The notes below the pieces were generated by a model. That model saw only the letters and a list, made by a program, of their open reading frames with translations, had not been told where the DNA came from and made no database searches. Shown one piece after another: positions 11,465 through 22,983 of a DNA stretch of 64,000 nt (positions within the stretch are counted from its first letter, which is position 1; every line of letters begins with the position of its first letter). Origin of the DNA: Adiantum capillus-veneris (taxonomy: Eukaryota > Streptophyta > Polypodiopsida > Polypodiales > Pteridaceae); NCBI GenBank assembly GCA_014529385.2, contig CM043962.1, forward strand, positions 41,268,098 through 41,332,097, in the 5' to 3' direction. The translations under genes and the position numbers were made by a program.

Positions 11465-11545
11465 GTACGTAATTTACAAAAGAGATTTTCCAATTGCAAC
11501 AGTGACGTGCTTGGAGAGCTTTTTAATTTAATGTGGCTTAAACAG
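11465..11545 (+). other. Predicted intron in TNP2-like gene
   Basis: 81 nt, GTACGT...AAACAG. Splicing restores a frame across ALF-R-LLREQLLPAG that matches the family; the same intron is present in copy 2 (30264-30344). Confidence 0.75.
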
Positions 11546-12281
11546 GTTGTTGCGGGAGCAACTTCTCCCGGCTGGCAATGAAATGTCCCCCTCCACGCCA
11601 GACGCAAATCAATTATTGACCTCAGTTGGCTTGGACTACAACAAGATTGCATGTCCAAATGATTGCATTCTTTTTCGCAATGAATTCGCAGATTGTCTGT
11701 CGTGTCCTAAGTGCGGAGCAATGCGCTACAAAAAGATGCAGTTTGCGAGACAGTGCTAGCTAAAGTGTTGCGGCATTTCCCTATTATTCCTAGGATAAAA
11801 AACATGTTTCGTTGTGGTTCCATTGCAAAGTTGATGCGGTGGCATTCCACGAATAGATCCACTGACGCAACATTTAGGGTGCCTGCTGATTCAAAGGCCT
11901 GGAGGCACATTGAAGATACCTGGCCACATTTTAAGAGTGAACCACGTAATTTGCGTTTGGCCATGGCAATGGATGGAGTCAATCCATTTGGCTTGAGATG
12001 CTCGTCATGGAGCACTTGGCCTGTGTGCCTTATCAATTACAATGTCCCGCCATGGCTTGCCATCAAGAAGGGTCATTTGATATTAAGCTTGATTGTACCT
12101 GGTAAGTTCAAGGCAAAAAACAGGGATGTTTATCTAGCTCCACTAGTTGACGAGCTCCAGGAGTTATGGCATGGGATCGACATAGCAGATGCGGTTGAAT
12201 CAGTAGGACAACAACATGCAAGGATCCATGGACTTCTTATGTGGACTATGCATGATTGGCCAGGATACGGAGAAGCTTCTG

Positions 12282-12360
12282 GTAATGGTTCTTGATTTAC
12301 AAAATTCTCGCTATTCGCAAGCACTTTGCCTTGGCCTGATTCATGCTTTAATATATACAG
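12282..12360 (+). other. Predicted intron in TNP2-like gene
   Basis: 79 nt, GTAATG...ATACAG. It contains a TGA, and its removal joins PGYGEASG to LTTSGYNACPICG, the expected order in TNP2 proteins. Confidence 0.8.
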
Positions 12361-14551
12361 GGCTAACAACTTCGGGATACAATGCATGTCCAATTTGCGG
12401 GCAGTATTTGGATGTGCGCTATTCTGCCTCTCTTCGAAAGACAATTTATCAAGGCCACCACCGTTATCTTCTAGATGGCCATCACTTGCGCGAAGGTCAG
12501 CTTGGTCGCATCAAATGTCGTCCTATGCATGTACAACAGTGGCGTCGCCGATGGGAGAAACATGAGGGGCAACCTGTTCCAGGAATGAAACGTTTGTCCA
12601 TTCTCCATACGTTGCCGTATTGGGGTGATCTACTAATTAACCATTTGCTGGATCCAATGCATATATTCAAGAATGTGGGAGAGCTCCTATGGAAGACAAT
12701 CATGGGAATGAAAGACAATCGAGCTTCACGAGATGATTTGCAGTCAGTTGGAAAGATGCCAGAGCTGTGGCCTTTCACCAATGCAGCTGGCCAAAAAAAA
12801 CTTCCAAGAGCACCATGGGTATTGCTAAAAAATGAAGAGCGACAAGTTAAAAGGGTGATTTCAGAGTTCAGGACGCCAACAGGATATATGTGATGTCTCA
12901 AGACAGCATTCACCCGTGAGGATCAACTGTCAGGACTGAAATCGCACGACTGGCATAAGTTCTTGCAATTCATTCTTCCAATTGAGATCAAGGGGTGTTT
13001 AACGGAGGAAGTGCGGACCTGCATATACAAGATTTCAGAGGTAGTGCGGTGGATCTCTTCCAAGGAGATATAGGAGGAATCTATTGCAGTCGCAAGGGCT
13101 CACTCCATTGAGGCAGTTTGCATGATTGAGAAGTATCTACCCACGAGCTGCCTAAATATCCAAATGCACTTGCTCGTCCATGTAGTAGATGAGGTTGCAG
13201 TAGCAGGTACAGTCCACAGTCGTTGGATGTTCTTTCTAGAGCGGTTCATGAAAACACTTAAGGGTTTTGTTCGCCAAAAAGCGCGTCCAGAGGGGAGCAT
13301 GGCAGAAGGATGGCTTGTGCAAGAGTTTCTTGTATTGACGACCGAATTTCTATCCATTTCTGACCCAGAAATGCCTCGACTGTGGAGCGATGAGGAGGAT
13401 GCAAGATTGGTGGGAGAGGAGCCGCAAGGGCAAGGGGTTCCGAAGAAAATGAACGACGCCATGCGAGAAAAGATCATTAAGTTTTGTATACTAAAGTCAG
13501 GGCCGATGCAAAAATGGCTTGAAAGGTACGAAGAAGAGAAAGAGAGACGCAATAGGGAGCGACAGGATTTCAGGCGAAGTCAAACGACTAGAGGTTTACC
13601 CTTGCCAGACTATCTCGCTCCTCTACCTGAATTCCCTACAATGGCATGGTTGGACAAGACAGTGAGAGCAGCTCAACAGATCGGAGAACCCATATCTCTA
13701 GAAGATGAAGAGCTGGCTATTGGATGTGACTGGAAGTATCATACATACATGGCATTGTGGTCGCATGGAAAGCATTTCAGAACACAACAAATTGACAGCA
13801 GAAGAAACACGTTTGATAGTGGGGTAATGGTTAGTTTCATGCAAAAGAGCAGGGCTAGTGCCAGAGACACGAATGAGAGCACTAGCAACCTAGATTAATG
13901 TGGTCTGGTTTCAAATATCCTGAAAGTAAGCTTCAGGCGGTTTGAGATGTTTTTGTTGGATGTGAAGTGGTTCAAGGTGATTACTTCTGGTCGCAATGCA
14001 ACGGTACGCAGAAGGGGAAACAAACTTGTGCAAATAGATTCTACAAAGGTTTGGACAGATGCGAGCGACACATTTGCTCTCCCCGAACATTGCGAGCAAG
14101 TGGTCTTTGTACCGGACCCTCGAGAGCGACAATGGTGGTTTGTGGTTCAGGTTTCTCCAAGAAATAAACAAGTATTTGAAGGGCAAGATCTCCTAGAGGA
14201 AAGTCAGTCAGATGACGTCCATACTACTGTGACATTAGATGAGATGGACGAAGGTATGACAGAGGAAGCTGACAGATATACGAGGGATGACGCAGACGAG
14301 CCAGAATTGACACTTGTAGATGAAGATGCAATGGATGAAGACAATCTGCCAGAACGAGTTGGGGTAGAGTTATGTTTGCAATTAGAAATAGACGATGAAA
14401 TGGTGTAAGATCTTATCGATGATGCCTCACTCGTCGAGGCCTAGGCCTGTAAGTGTTTGTGTGAAGATGTTGATTTAAAATTAAGCTTAAAGTTAATTTA
14501 AACAACTGTGTTCTGACGCTTTATTTTACTTTCTTTGTGCAGGAATTTAGT

Positions 14552-15784
14552 ATGGCAGACCAGTTTCCAGATCCCGCTTCTATGAGTGCATATTCATTCA
14601 TGGGCTTCGTTACATGGATGACGCTTGCTCAGATGGCAGAGGCTTCTTAGTACTGGGTAGCTAGAGGCACGGGTACTATGCCTCTAGGCTTCTATGAGTG
14701 CAGATGCATTCATGGGCCTCGTTACATAGATGACGCCTGCTCAGATGGCAGAGGCTTCTCAGTACTAGGTAGCCAGAGGCACGGGTAGTACGCCTTCGGG
14801 CTTCACACCCGAGGGTCCGACGCCTAGGGGGGGGACACCTATGGGGGGCGGGGGGATGTCTATGGGTACGACGCCTGCTTCTCCCATCACGGCCGCTTCG
14901 ACACCTAGGGGTGGTACGTCCTCATCTCCGTAGCACAGGCACACTCGCCGATCTCGACGATCGTCAGGTGGAGGTGGTGGTTGCTGTGGAGGAGGGTCCA
15001 CAGATGCTTCGACCCCTCCTCGCTCACAACCCCCGTCCTACCCAGACAAACCTCTCGACACACCTCTTGGCACACCTTGGACACCTTGGGGGGCACACGA
15101 TCCTAGTGCCTCCAAGCTCTATACTGTACGGGCAGATGGTTCTGTTGACACGGATAGAGTCGGGACTAAGATGATACAGCGGATTCGCCAGCTCGCGGAG
15201 CTACAGTTTTTGACCAGCATTCTGACGTCTTGGGGTGAGCAAGAAAAGGACAAAGTCGCTTACATAGTGGAGACCATTCTGAGAGAGTACCAGCCTGCTC
15301 CAGGTTCTGACGTTGTTCCGAGAAGGTGGCCGTGAAACATCGACAAGATGCAGCTCAGAAGGCTTTAAGGACCGGCTCGCCGAAGCCTTCTGGCATCCCA
15401 CACGAGACGTGGCTGCAGATCAGGGAGGATGAGCGGACAGCGGCCACGCGGTTCAGACAGTAGTGTGAGGCCGCGGAGATACGACGGATGACCAGGGGGA
15501 CATCTCATCTTGGCAGCGGAGGCTTCGACACCTTTCGCTATGAGTTTGTGAGTTTCTAATCCAATCTTAACTATGGCATTTTTTAAAACGCAATGAATCA
15601 TGTATTCTTATTACTTTGATTTTTGTATAAACGCAGAATCTGCGATGCATCGAGCCCCGACACGTCAGGAGGAGTCAGATGGATATCGCAGAGGTATCTA
15701 TGAAGTATTGAATGATCTTGATGCTTCATGAGAGCCTGTAGATTGGGCGGCCTTACAGTCTCGCTGATCGCTTCAGGTGAGACG
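14552..15784 (+). pseudogene. TNPA-like second CACTA gene
   Basis: After a possible 3' splice site (TTTGTGCAG at 14534-14542) an ATG at 14552 opens MADQFPDPASMSA. A 112-bp tandem duplication (units from 14576 and 14688) follows, then a Gly/Pro/Ser/Thr-rich stretch and a helical basic region (SVDTDRVGTKMIQRIRQL, KVAYIVETILREYQPAPG, SHLGSGGFDTFRYEF). A GT-AG intron fits 15548-15636. This layout resembles plant transposon proteins of the TNPA/Transposase_24 type, which bind subterminal repeats; the assignment rests on position and composition. Several stops, frame changes and a ~20-bp deletion near 15332 (filled in copy 2) break it. Confidence 0.55.
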
Positions 15785-15949
15785 TTAATATGTGTGAGTT
15801 GATTTAATTAAGTAAGTATATGTGAAGTAATATCAATACTAATTTTGTGAGTTGTCCTATGTGCAGGTCGTGACGCCTAGTCATCAGTGGACCGGATTTC
15901 ATATATATGCTTTGTGAGACACAGACACGCTTCTGTGTCTCCTTTTGTA

Positions 15950-16310
15950 TAGACATATATATATGGTTATGATTATTGTTCAGACAGTTATTGTTTTCCT
16001 TATGGTTATTGTTATTGTCATTGTCATTGTATAGACATGGTTATTTCTCCTATTCTTGTATAGACATAGTTATGGTTCAGGTTTTGTTTATGGTTATGTT
16101 TAACTTTCTGGTTATGCTTATGGTTATTGTTAATTTTGTTTCTGGTTATGATCAAAGTGGTTATATTGGCCGGTTATGGTTTTAAGTTATGGTTATGCTT
16201 TTAAGTTATGGTTATGGTTCGTTATGGTTATGCTTTTAGGTTATGGTTATGGTTCATTATGGTTATGCTTTTAAGTTATGGTTATGGTTCGTTATGGTCA
16301 TTGGCCTTAA
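15950..16310. repeat. Degenerate GGTTAT hexamer tract
   Basis: Repeated TTATGGTTATG words interspersed with CTTTTAAG and GGTTCG, about 350 bp, G/T-rich on the plus strand. It is present in both CACTA copies (second at about 31870-32200). It is not the plant telomere repeat TTTAGGG. Confidence 0.75.
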
Positions 16311-16552
16311 ATCTCATGTGAGATCCTACATGGATAGCATGTAGGAGGCGTATACATGATTTTTTTTTTTGAAAAGTTTATGTAAAAACGAAGGGAACTC
16401 TGTCGAAATTTCTACAGGAGCACGGTTGATTTTGGTGCTGCTCGCTTTCTTGGGCACAGGGCAGGAAGTTTGGCTGTGGTGGCTGTGTCCATCTTTTCAC
16501 TGGGCACAGGCCAGGCTACCTGCCCTCTGTCCAAGATTTTTTTTTTCTGTTA

Positions 16553-16740
16553 TGGTCGTCAATATCCGCGTCGCTATCTGCGTCTATATAAGCGTCTATA
16601 TAAGCGTCTATATACGCGTCGCTATCTGCGTCGCCAATAAACCCTTTCCACGCGTATATCGACGCTCTTTGCGATAGTTTCACAGGGACGCATATAGCAA
16701 CGAGTATAGCAACGTTAAGCGTCGCTATATACGTTGATAA
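16553..16740. repeat. CACTA right subterminal repeat region
   Basis: Tandem GCGTCTATATAA/GCGTCGCTATCT words followed by inverted GTATAGCAACG/GTCGCTATATACG words. They are counterparts of the left array; a natural transposase-binding platform by analogy with En/Spm. Confidence 0.7.
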
Positions 16741-16750
16741 CACCTTTTTT

Positions 16751-16763
16751 TGTTGTAGTGCTA
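16751..16763 (-). repeat. CACTA copy 1 right TIR and target duplication
   Basis: TGTTGTAGTG is the reverse complement of the left TIR. It is followed by CTA at 16761-16763, matching the left flank. Confidence 0.9.
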
Positions 16764-19408
16764 GAAGCACTGGAGGTTCTCACAAGAATTACCTACCATG
16801 CTATCGGCATGGCAGATAACTTGCCGCCTGCCTCAAATCAGAACACTTGGATTGTGTCTACACAACCTTTCCCTCGAGCCACAAGATCTACCAAGAGATC
16901 ATACAAGTCTAGTGACAAATCTGCCGAGAGCTCTCTCGAAAGGCATAGCAGTGACAACTCTGACAATGAGGAAAAAAGAGTCCGAAGGGAAGAGATGGAA
17001 AGAAAAGATGTGGCAGCACATCAGGAGGAGCCACAACAGAAGCAGGTAAGATTTGAGAGAGAGAAGCAATCTTATGAACGAAGCCACCAAGCTCAAGACA
17101 AGGACCCTGCAAAGTGGGTACCTATAAACGTCAAAGGTCCAAGAACAAAGCACCATGCTAGGAAAGAGGCCGAAGACCCCACAGAGTTATTAGAAATAAT
17201 GTATCAGGAGGCAGAGGCATTAAAGCAGAAAGAAGCCCAGGAAGTAGAACAAAAAGCTAAAGAGGTGGCAGAGCAGAAAAAACAAGCTAAAGCAATAGCA
17301 CAAGGAGAAGACCAGCATGAACAAGGTGACATGTCTCCCCGACCTTCTTCACCTGCTACAGAACAACATGATCACCCCATGCTAAGCCCTCCACTATCAC
17401 CAACAGATAGAACCACACATGGTGAGCCCACTAAAGAAAAAGAGCCTCAACAGAAAGAAGTAGTAGAATCTGCACAACAGGCAGACACTACATAGGAGCA
17501 AGCTAAAGCCAAAGAACCAGAGCCGGAAAGGGCAGTGAGTTCTGCACTAGAGGAGACCACAAGGTTTGAGCAAACACAGGAACATGGAACAGAGGAAACT
17601 CCTTCTACCTCAACACAACAAGAAACAACCAAGGCATCCATGAAGCCTCAAGATGACAAAGCAGAAGAGGCACAAGCACAACCTCAAGGGTAGGAACAAC
17701 CAGCCCGCCACGACGCAACCACGAGAGTCACAAGAGACTGCTGCGACATCTAGGCAGCTAACAAGAAATGAGGATTGGCAATCAAATGATGAAGTAATCC
17801 TGTAAGTCAATGAATATGAAAATAAAATGCAGGATATGACGGAAAGACTCCGAACAGTAGCAGTTAGCCGCAGCACAAAGGCTAAAGAACTGGAAATGGT
17901 GATTGATGCTCTCCAAGGAGAGTTAGAAGATAGATTAAATGTCATCACCGATTTACAAAAGCAAGTGTAGGAAATGAAAGCTGAACATGAACAACACCAG
18001 CTAGCAAGAGACAAGCAGCAAAAGAAGATGGAGGAGCTAGGTGAACTTCTTATGAAGCTCACAGATGCTTGCAAAGCCAAAGATGAACAATTGATAGAGG
18101 TTACCAATGAACTTCTAACTACAAATCTGTCAGTTCAGAAGATTCAAGTGCAGTTAGAGGTAGCGAATGCCTCCCTACAATATTTAGAGTAGAGAATAAA
18201 TGATGAGGCAACCTTTTTGTGGCAAATACAAGAAAATACCGCAGTAGCCTGGATCAAAGGGACATATAAAGTGTATGAAGCATTAGAGAAAAAGAACAAA
18301 GACCTCGAGCTAGAGCTAAAGCTGGAGCAGTCTTAACACAGAGACCTGGCTTAATGCGGGTGCAACGAGAAGAAGAGCTCCTAAAAGAAATAGCCGAACT
18401 TAAAAGATTCAACCAGCTGCTGAGAGATGGACGGCAAGAAACACATGAAAAAGCAGGAACTTCAGAGCAACCACAAATAGATATTCCCTCAGTTTCTTTC
18501 ACTGAGATGGAAACATAGCCAGCAGAAGGGCTAGGTGGCGAAGAGGAATTCTAGGTACAATTAACAGAATCTAATACAATGTCAATGGTCGAACTGTCAA
18601 AAGCTGAGGAAGATGCACTCAAGAAAAGATTACCCAGGAGGTGCATGAGCAGTGGAAGGCAGTGATGGATTGGGAGTTGAGAGTTCTTCACTTTGTCAAT
18701 GTTACTCAACTCACTCCCAATCAAATCAATGCACAATGGCATCAACAATCCCTACCATATCCTTTGATAAAGGTGGAGTTGCTCCAAGTCAAAGAGAGGA
18801 TTTACAAAGACATGCAAGTAGAAGGCACAGATGAAGACCACCCAAAGTGGAGGCTGAGCTGGTTGAACAAGAATCCAAGGTATCTGATTCTGTTCACAAG
18901 AACACCTACAGCACTTCAAAAGGATCCCACTTTTTGTCATGTACCAAGAGTAAGGACCTGGCAAGCACATGAGGCAATAACAAAGAAGCGCCCAACATGG
19001 CTGAACTACCCAAGACTGCCCGCTCTAGAAAAGGGACTAGCCACAGAAGAATACATGGTGGAAACCCTAACGGGTGCCATGTTCTTCTTCAAAAGTCTAC
19101 CTGATCTATCATATGCGTATATTTATAAAATTTACCGAATGTTCCTCACCTGCATTGAAGTTTTTCATGAGCCAGAGCAAGCAGGAGCCCCGTGGATGTC
19201 TTTCCTTGAGGGTAATAAAGTTTTATGCTACGATCTCAATGGTCAACCTTTCGAAGAAGTCCTCTATGGCTTCTACACCCGATGCATGTTCTTAAGAACC
19301 TTCACATTTCAGCCCATAAAGCTGTGTCAAGGGACAACACAGGCAAGGAGGGGGGGAATGTTAGCAGCAAGCTACCTTGGATACCATTTTTTGGAGCTCT
19401 CATTGTAA
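16764..19408 (+). pseudogene. Retroelement ORF, 3' part (after CACTA insertion)
   Basis: Continues the frame broken at 1605 (KITYL, then EALEVLTRITYHA). It is open to TAG at 17495, then resumes in the same frame. The middle is Glu/Lys/Gln-rich and coiled-coil-like with several stops. After a frameshift near 18625 a 250-residue C-terminal domain follows (MDWELRVLHFVNVTQLTPNQ, HPKWRLSWLNKNPRYLILF, WMSFLEGNKVLCYDLNG), running into the LTR and ending at 19408. I do not recognise this domain. A diverged copy lies on the minus strand at 25945-26290. No RT is visible, so it may be the Gag-like product of a non-autonomous element or an env-position ORF. Confidence 0.6.
19342..19358 (+). other. Polypurine tract of the outer retroelement
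   Basis: GGCAAGGAGGGGGGAA lies directly before TGTTAGCAGC, the presumed 3' LTR start. It is typical plus-strand primer composition. Confidence 0.75.
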
Positions 19409-20365
19409 AAACACTTATTATTTTGATAAATCGGGAATACTGTAACTCCAATTTTACAGATAAACCTTGTAATTGATGAGCCGGGGCTACAAGCTTCTAG
19501 ATTGTATCAACCTGTCATTACCTATCTTTAGTTAGAGCTCCCAGATTATTAGTTTTGACCACCAAAAACCTTGGCTAAGGTATAAAAGCCACTTTTTGTA
19601 AGTTAATTTTAAGTTTTGGATAATACACTACACAGTGTGAGCTAACGACGCTCACTTCTCTCCTTCTTGTGCTTCCTACTCCCTCCCCCGTTGTCACATT
19701 GTAGTCATGTTTATTGCATTGCAACCGCAAGTAAGAGCTCTATGCATTGACATAAGCATTTCGCAGTATTTTGTAGTCATTGGCATCACCGACCTGCGGC
19801 CTAATTTCATCATAAGTAGGAAGTTACACTTCCAAATCAAAAACTAAGCATAGGCGGGGTATTGGGGCATCATTGCTAAGCATTTAGGTGCATTCTGGGT
19901 CAAAAACGACTAGGTCAAAAATCCACTGCTGTTAATAATCGTGATTTTTGCACTTGACCTAAAGTGGGATTTGAGACCATAAGCATGTGTGCTTAGGTCT
20001 TATAAACATTTCCTAGAAGTCATTTGATGTCATTTGATGTTGTAATGGATGTGATTTGTTTGCCAAAGAGCGATTGGCTTTTGGTGATTTCAGTCACTTG
20101 AGTGTAGCTTCAGTTAGATGCGAGTTGTTTGTTGCTTTTTGAGAGATCGACAACCTCTTGTAGACTCTATGCACTAGTCGAATCAGCTTCGTTGCATGAG
20201 GATTGGCAATTTAATCGTGGTTCTCGCTAAATCTACAATAAGATAGGAGTGAGGTTAGACACCTGTCCCACAGTGAACAAGCCAAGGAATTGGTCTTAGC
20301 ATAGATTGCCTTTATTCACTACAGAAGTATAATGCATGACACCCTCCAAGAGCTAGGTTCTAACA
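19359..20365 (+). repeat. Probable 3' LTR of the outer retroelement
   Basis: Starts TGTTAG after the polypurine tract and can end at CTAACA (20360-20365), a perfect 6-bp short inverted repeat, giving about 1007 bp. A TATA-like GGTATAAAAGCC occurs near 19579. The 5' partner lies outside the window, so the right end is inferred. It contains one copy of the AATAATCGTGATT palindrome-like word (19934). Confidence 0.6.
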
Positions 20366-20602
20366 AATGTGGTACTTCGTTAACCACATATGGAGGGTAT
20401 AAAGGTATCAAGGGCATGGTTGGGCAAATCAAGCCTAATATTGAAGATGAAGATGCTCAAGTATCTGAACGACCTAAATCTCTTTCTTCCCCTTCAACAT
20501 TGTACACCTCCTTTTTAACACCTTCTTTGGGTGATTCTATGTTTGGAAGAGGGAGGACTATAAGTTTTACAAGAGGCAAACATATCTTGGATATGTGATG
20601 TG

Positions 20603-21043
20603 CAGGTGCCAAGGAACGCCAGTGTTGACAGACTCTACCTTCCTCCAAAGAAAGAAGCTTGTATTGGAATTTTTACACACTGTTTGTTTACTAGCAAGAT
20701 TCTAGAATTTTTGACTCCTCAATCAATTTTCTATGAATTCTTTAGACATGTTTTTGGACCTAATCTCCTTTTGAAAGATGTTATGTTTGGGTGGAAGTAC
20801 CTTCCTTCTATTAAAAACCTTGCGTATTCCAATGATTTTCTCCGTAAAGAGGACATTTTGCAATGTGATTGTATCCAACACCCTAAATTTTCTAAAACAT
20901 TCACTCATTTTGCCATGCATGTGTGTACGTCTAACTTGGATTTAATCTCAAACACTCAAGTAAGGAGCCTTCTGAGTAAAGGCTTAAATCATATACCCCT
21001 TTACCCCTTGAATCCTCATTTAGCCCTCGTGGCACTACTCGTA
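20603..21043 (+). pseudogene. Penelope-like RT fragment, copy 3 (pre-RT region)
   Basis: About 145 codons matching the pre-catalytic part of the RT copy at 44991-47810: IFTHCLFTSKILEFLTPQ against IFIHILFCNKFLDFIEPS, a shared FGWKY, a CDC...H...HVCTSNLDLI stretch, and LLSKGLNHIPLYPLNP against FCKGLNHI...PLDP. This is family-level similarity inside the window. Placing the family among Penelope-like elements rests on the RT motifs of that other copy. It stops before the catalytic core, and it follows immediately on the presumed LTR, which may have truncated it. Confidence 0.55.
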
Positions 21044-21329
21044 TGACTGTTATCATGCTGGTTCATCATGACATGCTACAATAATTGATTGCTAACACTA
21101 GGCATATACGAGAATTGCTAAGCATTCGATATAAGAATTTCCAGACATTCTATATGAGAACAGTTCCTCCTGAGAATGTTTGGGGCAACATAGTGGGAAA
21201 CAATTAAATTTATTTTCTTGCTTTATATACTGCAATGGCCGCATGAATTCTTGGCTGGAACTTGGAAGATTCTGCTTAGATATACTAAACTTGATAGATA
21301 TCTTGATGTTAGATTGTGTTTGCTTTTGA
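21044..21329. other. Stretch with no recognised feature
   Basis: AT-rich, no supported reading frame and no repeat partner found in the window. Confidence 0.3.
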
Positions 21330-22760
21330 AAAAACATTGTGTCTAAGAAGTACTGAGGCCGACTATGGCCAAAGATCAACATGTGGTGGTGGACCAACCC
21401 ATGGCTTCATTTCCTCAAGTCTGATTACCTTTATTTTTTGTTTTGATATGCTAGACATGGCATCTTGTAGAACATGCATGGTTACAATTGTGGTTGCTCC
21501 TTGCTAATTAACTATGAGATTTAAGAAAGGGGTTAACCAGTTCATTTCGAGATTTTTGATACTATACTCCGGAGTTTGTTATAATCCACGTATACTCTAC
21601 TCCTACTTTAGATAAGTTTCTCCTATGTTTGCTACTGTGAAATCCTTTTGTCTAAGAAATATTGAGGCATGCTATGACCAAAGATCAAGAAAGGCATATA
21701 GCGGTGGACCAACCCATGGCTACATTACTTCTTGTCTGATTACCTTTAATGCTTGTTTTACTAGACAGTGCATCATTTAGAACATGCATGGGTACAAACA
21801 TAGCTACTCCTTGTTGATTTACTATGAGATTAGGAAGGAGCTAAACATTTCATTTCAGAGATTGGTGATGCTATACCCCTGGGATTTTTGTCTGCCAAAT
21901 TCTCTATTTCTATTTTAGATAGATTTCTCTATATAGTATAAACTGACTGCTTCAGTTTGAAACCCTTAATTCCCTTCAGCTTATGTTAGTATGGTACATA
22001 CAATCAAGGCTGCTCCCTGTACAAATGGTTTAAGAAATGCTTACTAGCTCTGTTAGCTCTCTTAGATTTCACAACCTCTTGCTGCTTGTTGGTTTATGAC
22101 AAGGGGTAAGTTTAGTAGGTTTGGATATATATGGTTTGCCTTCGGTTAATTGAATTCACTCTATCTGGTAACTATACGTGAGCCGGTTATCATTCATTTG
22201 GGCACTCATTTAGCCTTTTTGTTGTTGTACCTTGCATATCTATCAGCATTCTTGCATTGTCTTCTTTTAACTATCCATTGATACTATTACACCTCAAATA
22301 TAAGAGGTTCCAGAGTCTAGTTACAATGCATTTTTGGTTACATTCAAGGCTGCTCCCTGTTGATTTATTGAGTGAGCATTATGAGATTATAAAAAATGTG
22401 ACTCAGTGCATATCAGTGATTTATGATGTTATACCCCAGCTTTAGTAGGATTACTTTTTAGGCACAGTTGAAATGGCTGCACATTCGGGATGGTGGGGTT
22501 TTTAATAATGATGATTCTCTCGAGCTTGTCTAAAATCACAGACTGAACACTCTATTGAATATGACTATGAGGTTCTAGTTATGTTGTCTACTTACACGTT
22601 CTATCCCTATATACATGATGTGAAAAGTACCGGTTGATTTTTCAATGGACTTACTAGCTATGATAAGAATCTTAGATTTCACAACCTTTTGCTGCAGGTT
22701 ACTTTATGTCAAGGGGTAAGTGTAGTGAGTTCGGACATATATAATGCTCTTTCTTTATTG
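21330..22760. repeat. Degenerate ~309-bp tandem repeat array
   Basis: GTCTAAGAAGTACTGAGG at 21341 recurs as GTCTAAGAAATATTGAGG at 21650. GGTGGACCAACCCATGGCT, ACTATGAGATT and the CTTAGATTTCACAACCT...AAGGGGTAAGT phrase (near 22060 and 22675) recur at similar spacing. Units are 60-80% alike by eye, so the array is old. No coding capacity. Confidence 0.6.
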
Positions 22761-22983
22761 TTGGTGCTCTATGTGTGTGTCTTTGTTGTTGTGAGAAACA
22801 TCTAATGCATGCTATTAACATAGGGATGGTGAAATTTGTGGTGATTGATCCACCTGCAACGTCTTATCTTGAGGTCGAAACTGTGGATATTGTTCAACTT
22901 TATGGCTATTGAAAGATAGCCTATTCATTGTTGCTCTTGTTTGTATATACTGATGAATTGTAGGACAATAAGATTGAAAGTAC

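Larger units (their letters stand above)
10972..14408 (+). pseudogene. TNP2-like CACTA transposase
   Basis: Exon 1 starts best at ATG 10972, the start preserved in both copies, and encodes a Cys/His motif (CSCTLCKYQ...CNEHVH) like the transposase-associated domain. A later exon from about 11180 leads to MEEMLDTFFQ. GT-AG introns are visible at 11465-11545 and 12282-12360; removing them joins TALF to RLLREQ and GEASG to LTTSGYN. The core follows (CPNDCILF, KVLRHFPIIPRI, DGVNPFG, PVCLINYNVPPWL, LLWTMHDWPGYGEASG, YNACPICG, LDPMHIFKNV), then a DUF4218 region (LKTAFTREDQ, NIQMHLLVHVVDE, MKTLKGFVRQKARPEGS) and a DUF4216-like end. TAG near 11225, a one-base deletion near 11735, TGA near 12891 and TAG near 13069 inactivate it. 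The intact family protein cuts and inserts the element. Confidence 0.88.
1606..16760 (+). mobile_element. CACTA (En/Spm) DNA transposon, copy 1, 15.2 kb
   Basis: Both ends carry the 10-bp terminal inverted repeat CACTACAACA (1606-1615 and, reversed, 16751-16760), flanked by the 3-bp target duplication CTA (1603-1605 and 16761-16763). This is diagnostic of the CACTA superfamily. Subterminal regions are full of short GCGTCGATAT-type repeats, the usual transposase-binding array. Inside, from left to right, are simple repeats, a 173-bp satellite interrupted by a copia element, a 436-bp foldback, a TNP2-like transposase pseudogene, a TNPA-like pseudogene and a GGTTAT-rich tract. Without the 5.5-kb copia insertion it would be about 9.6 kb. 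Its genes are broken, so it is not autonomous as read. Confidence 0.93.

Noticed and set aside
15950-16310. Telomere-like interstitial repeat
   Set aside because: The hexamer is GGTTAT-like, not plant TTTAGGG, and lies inside a CACTA element in both copies.
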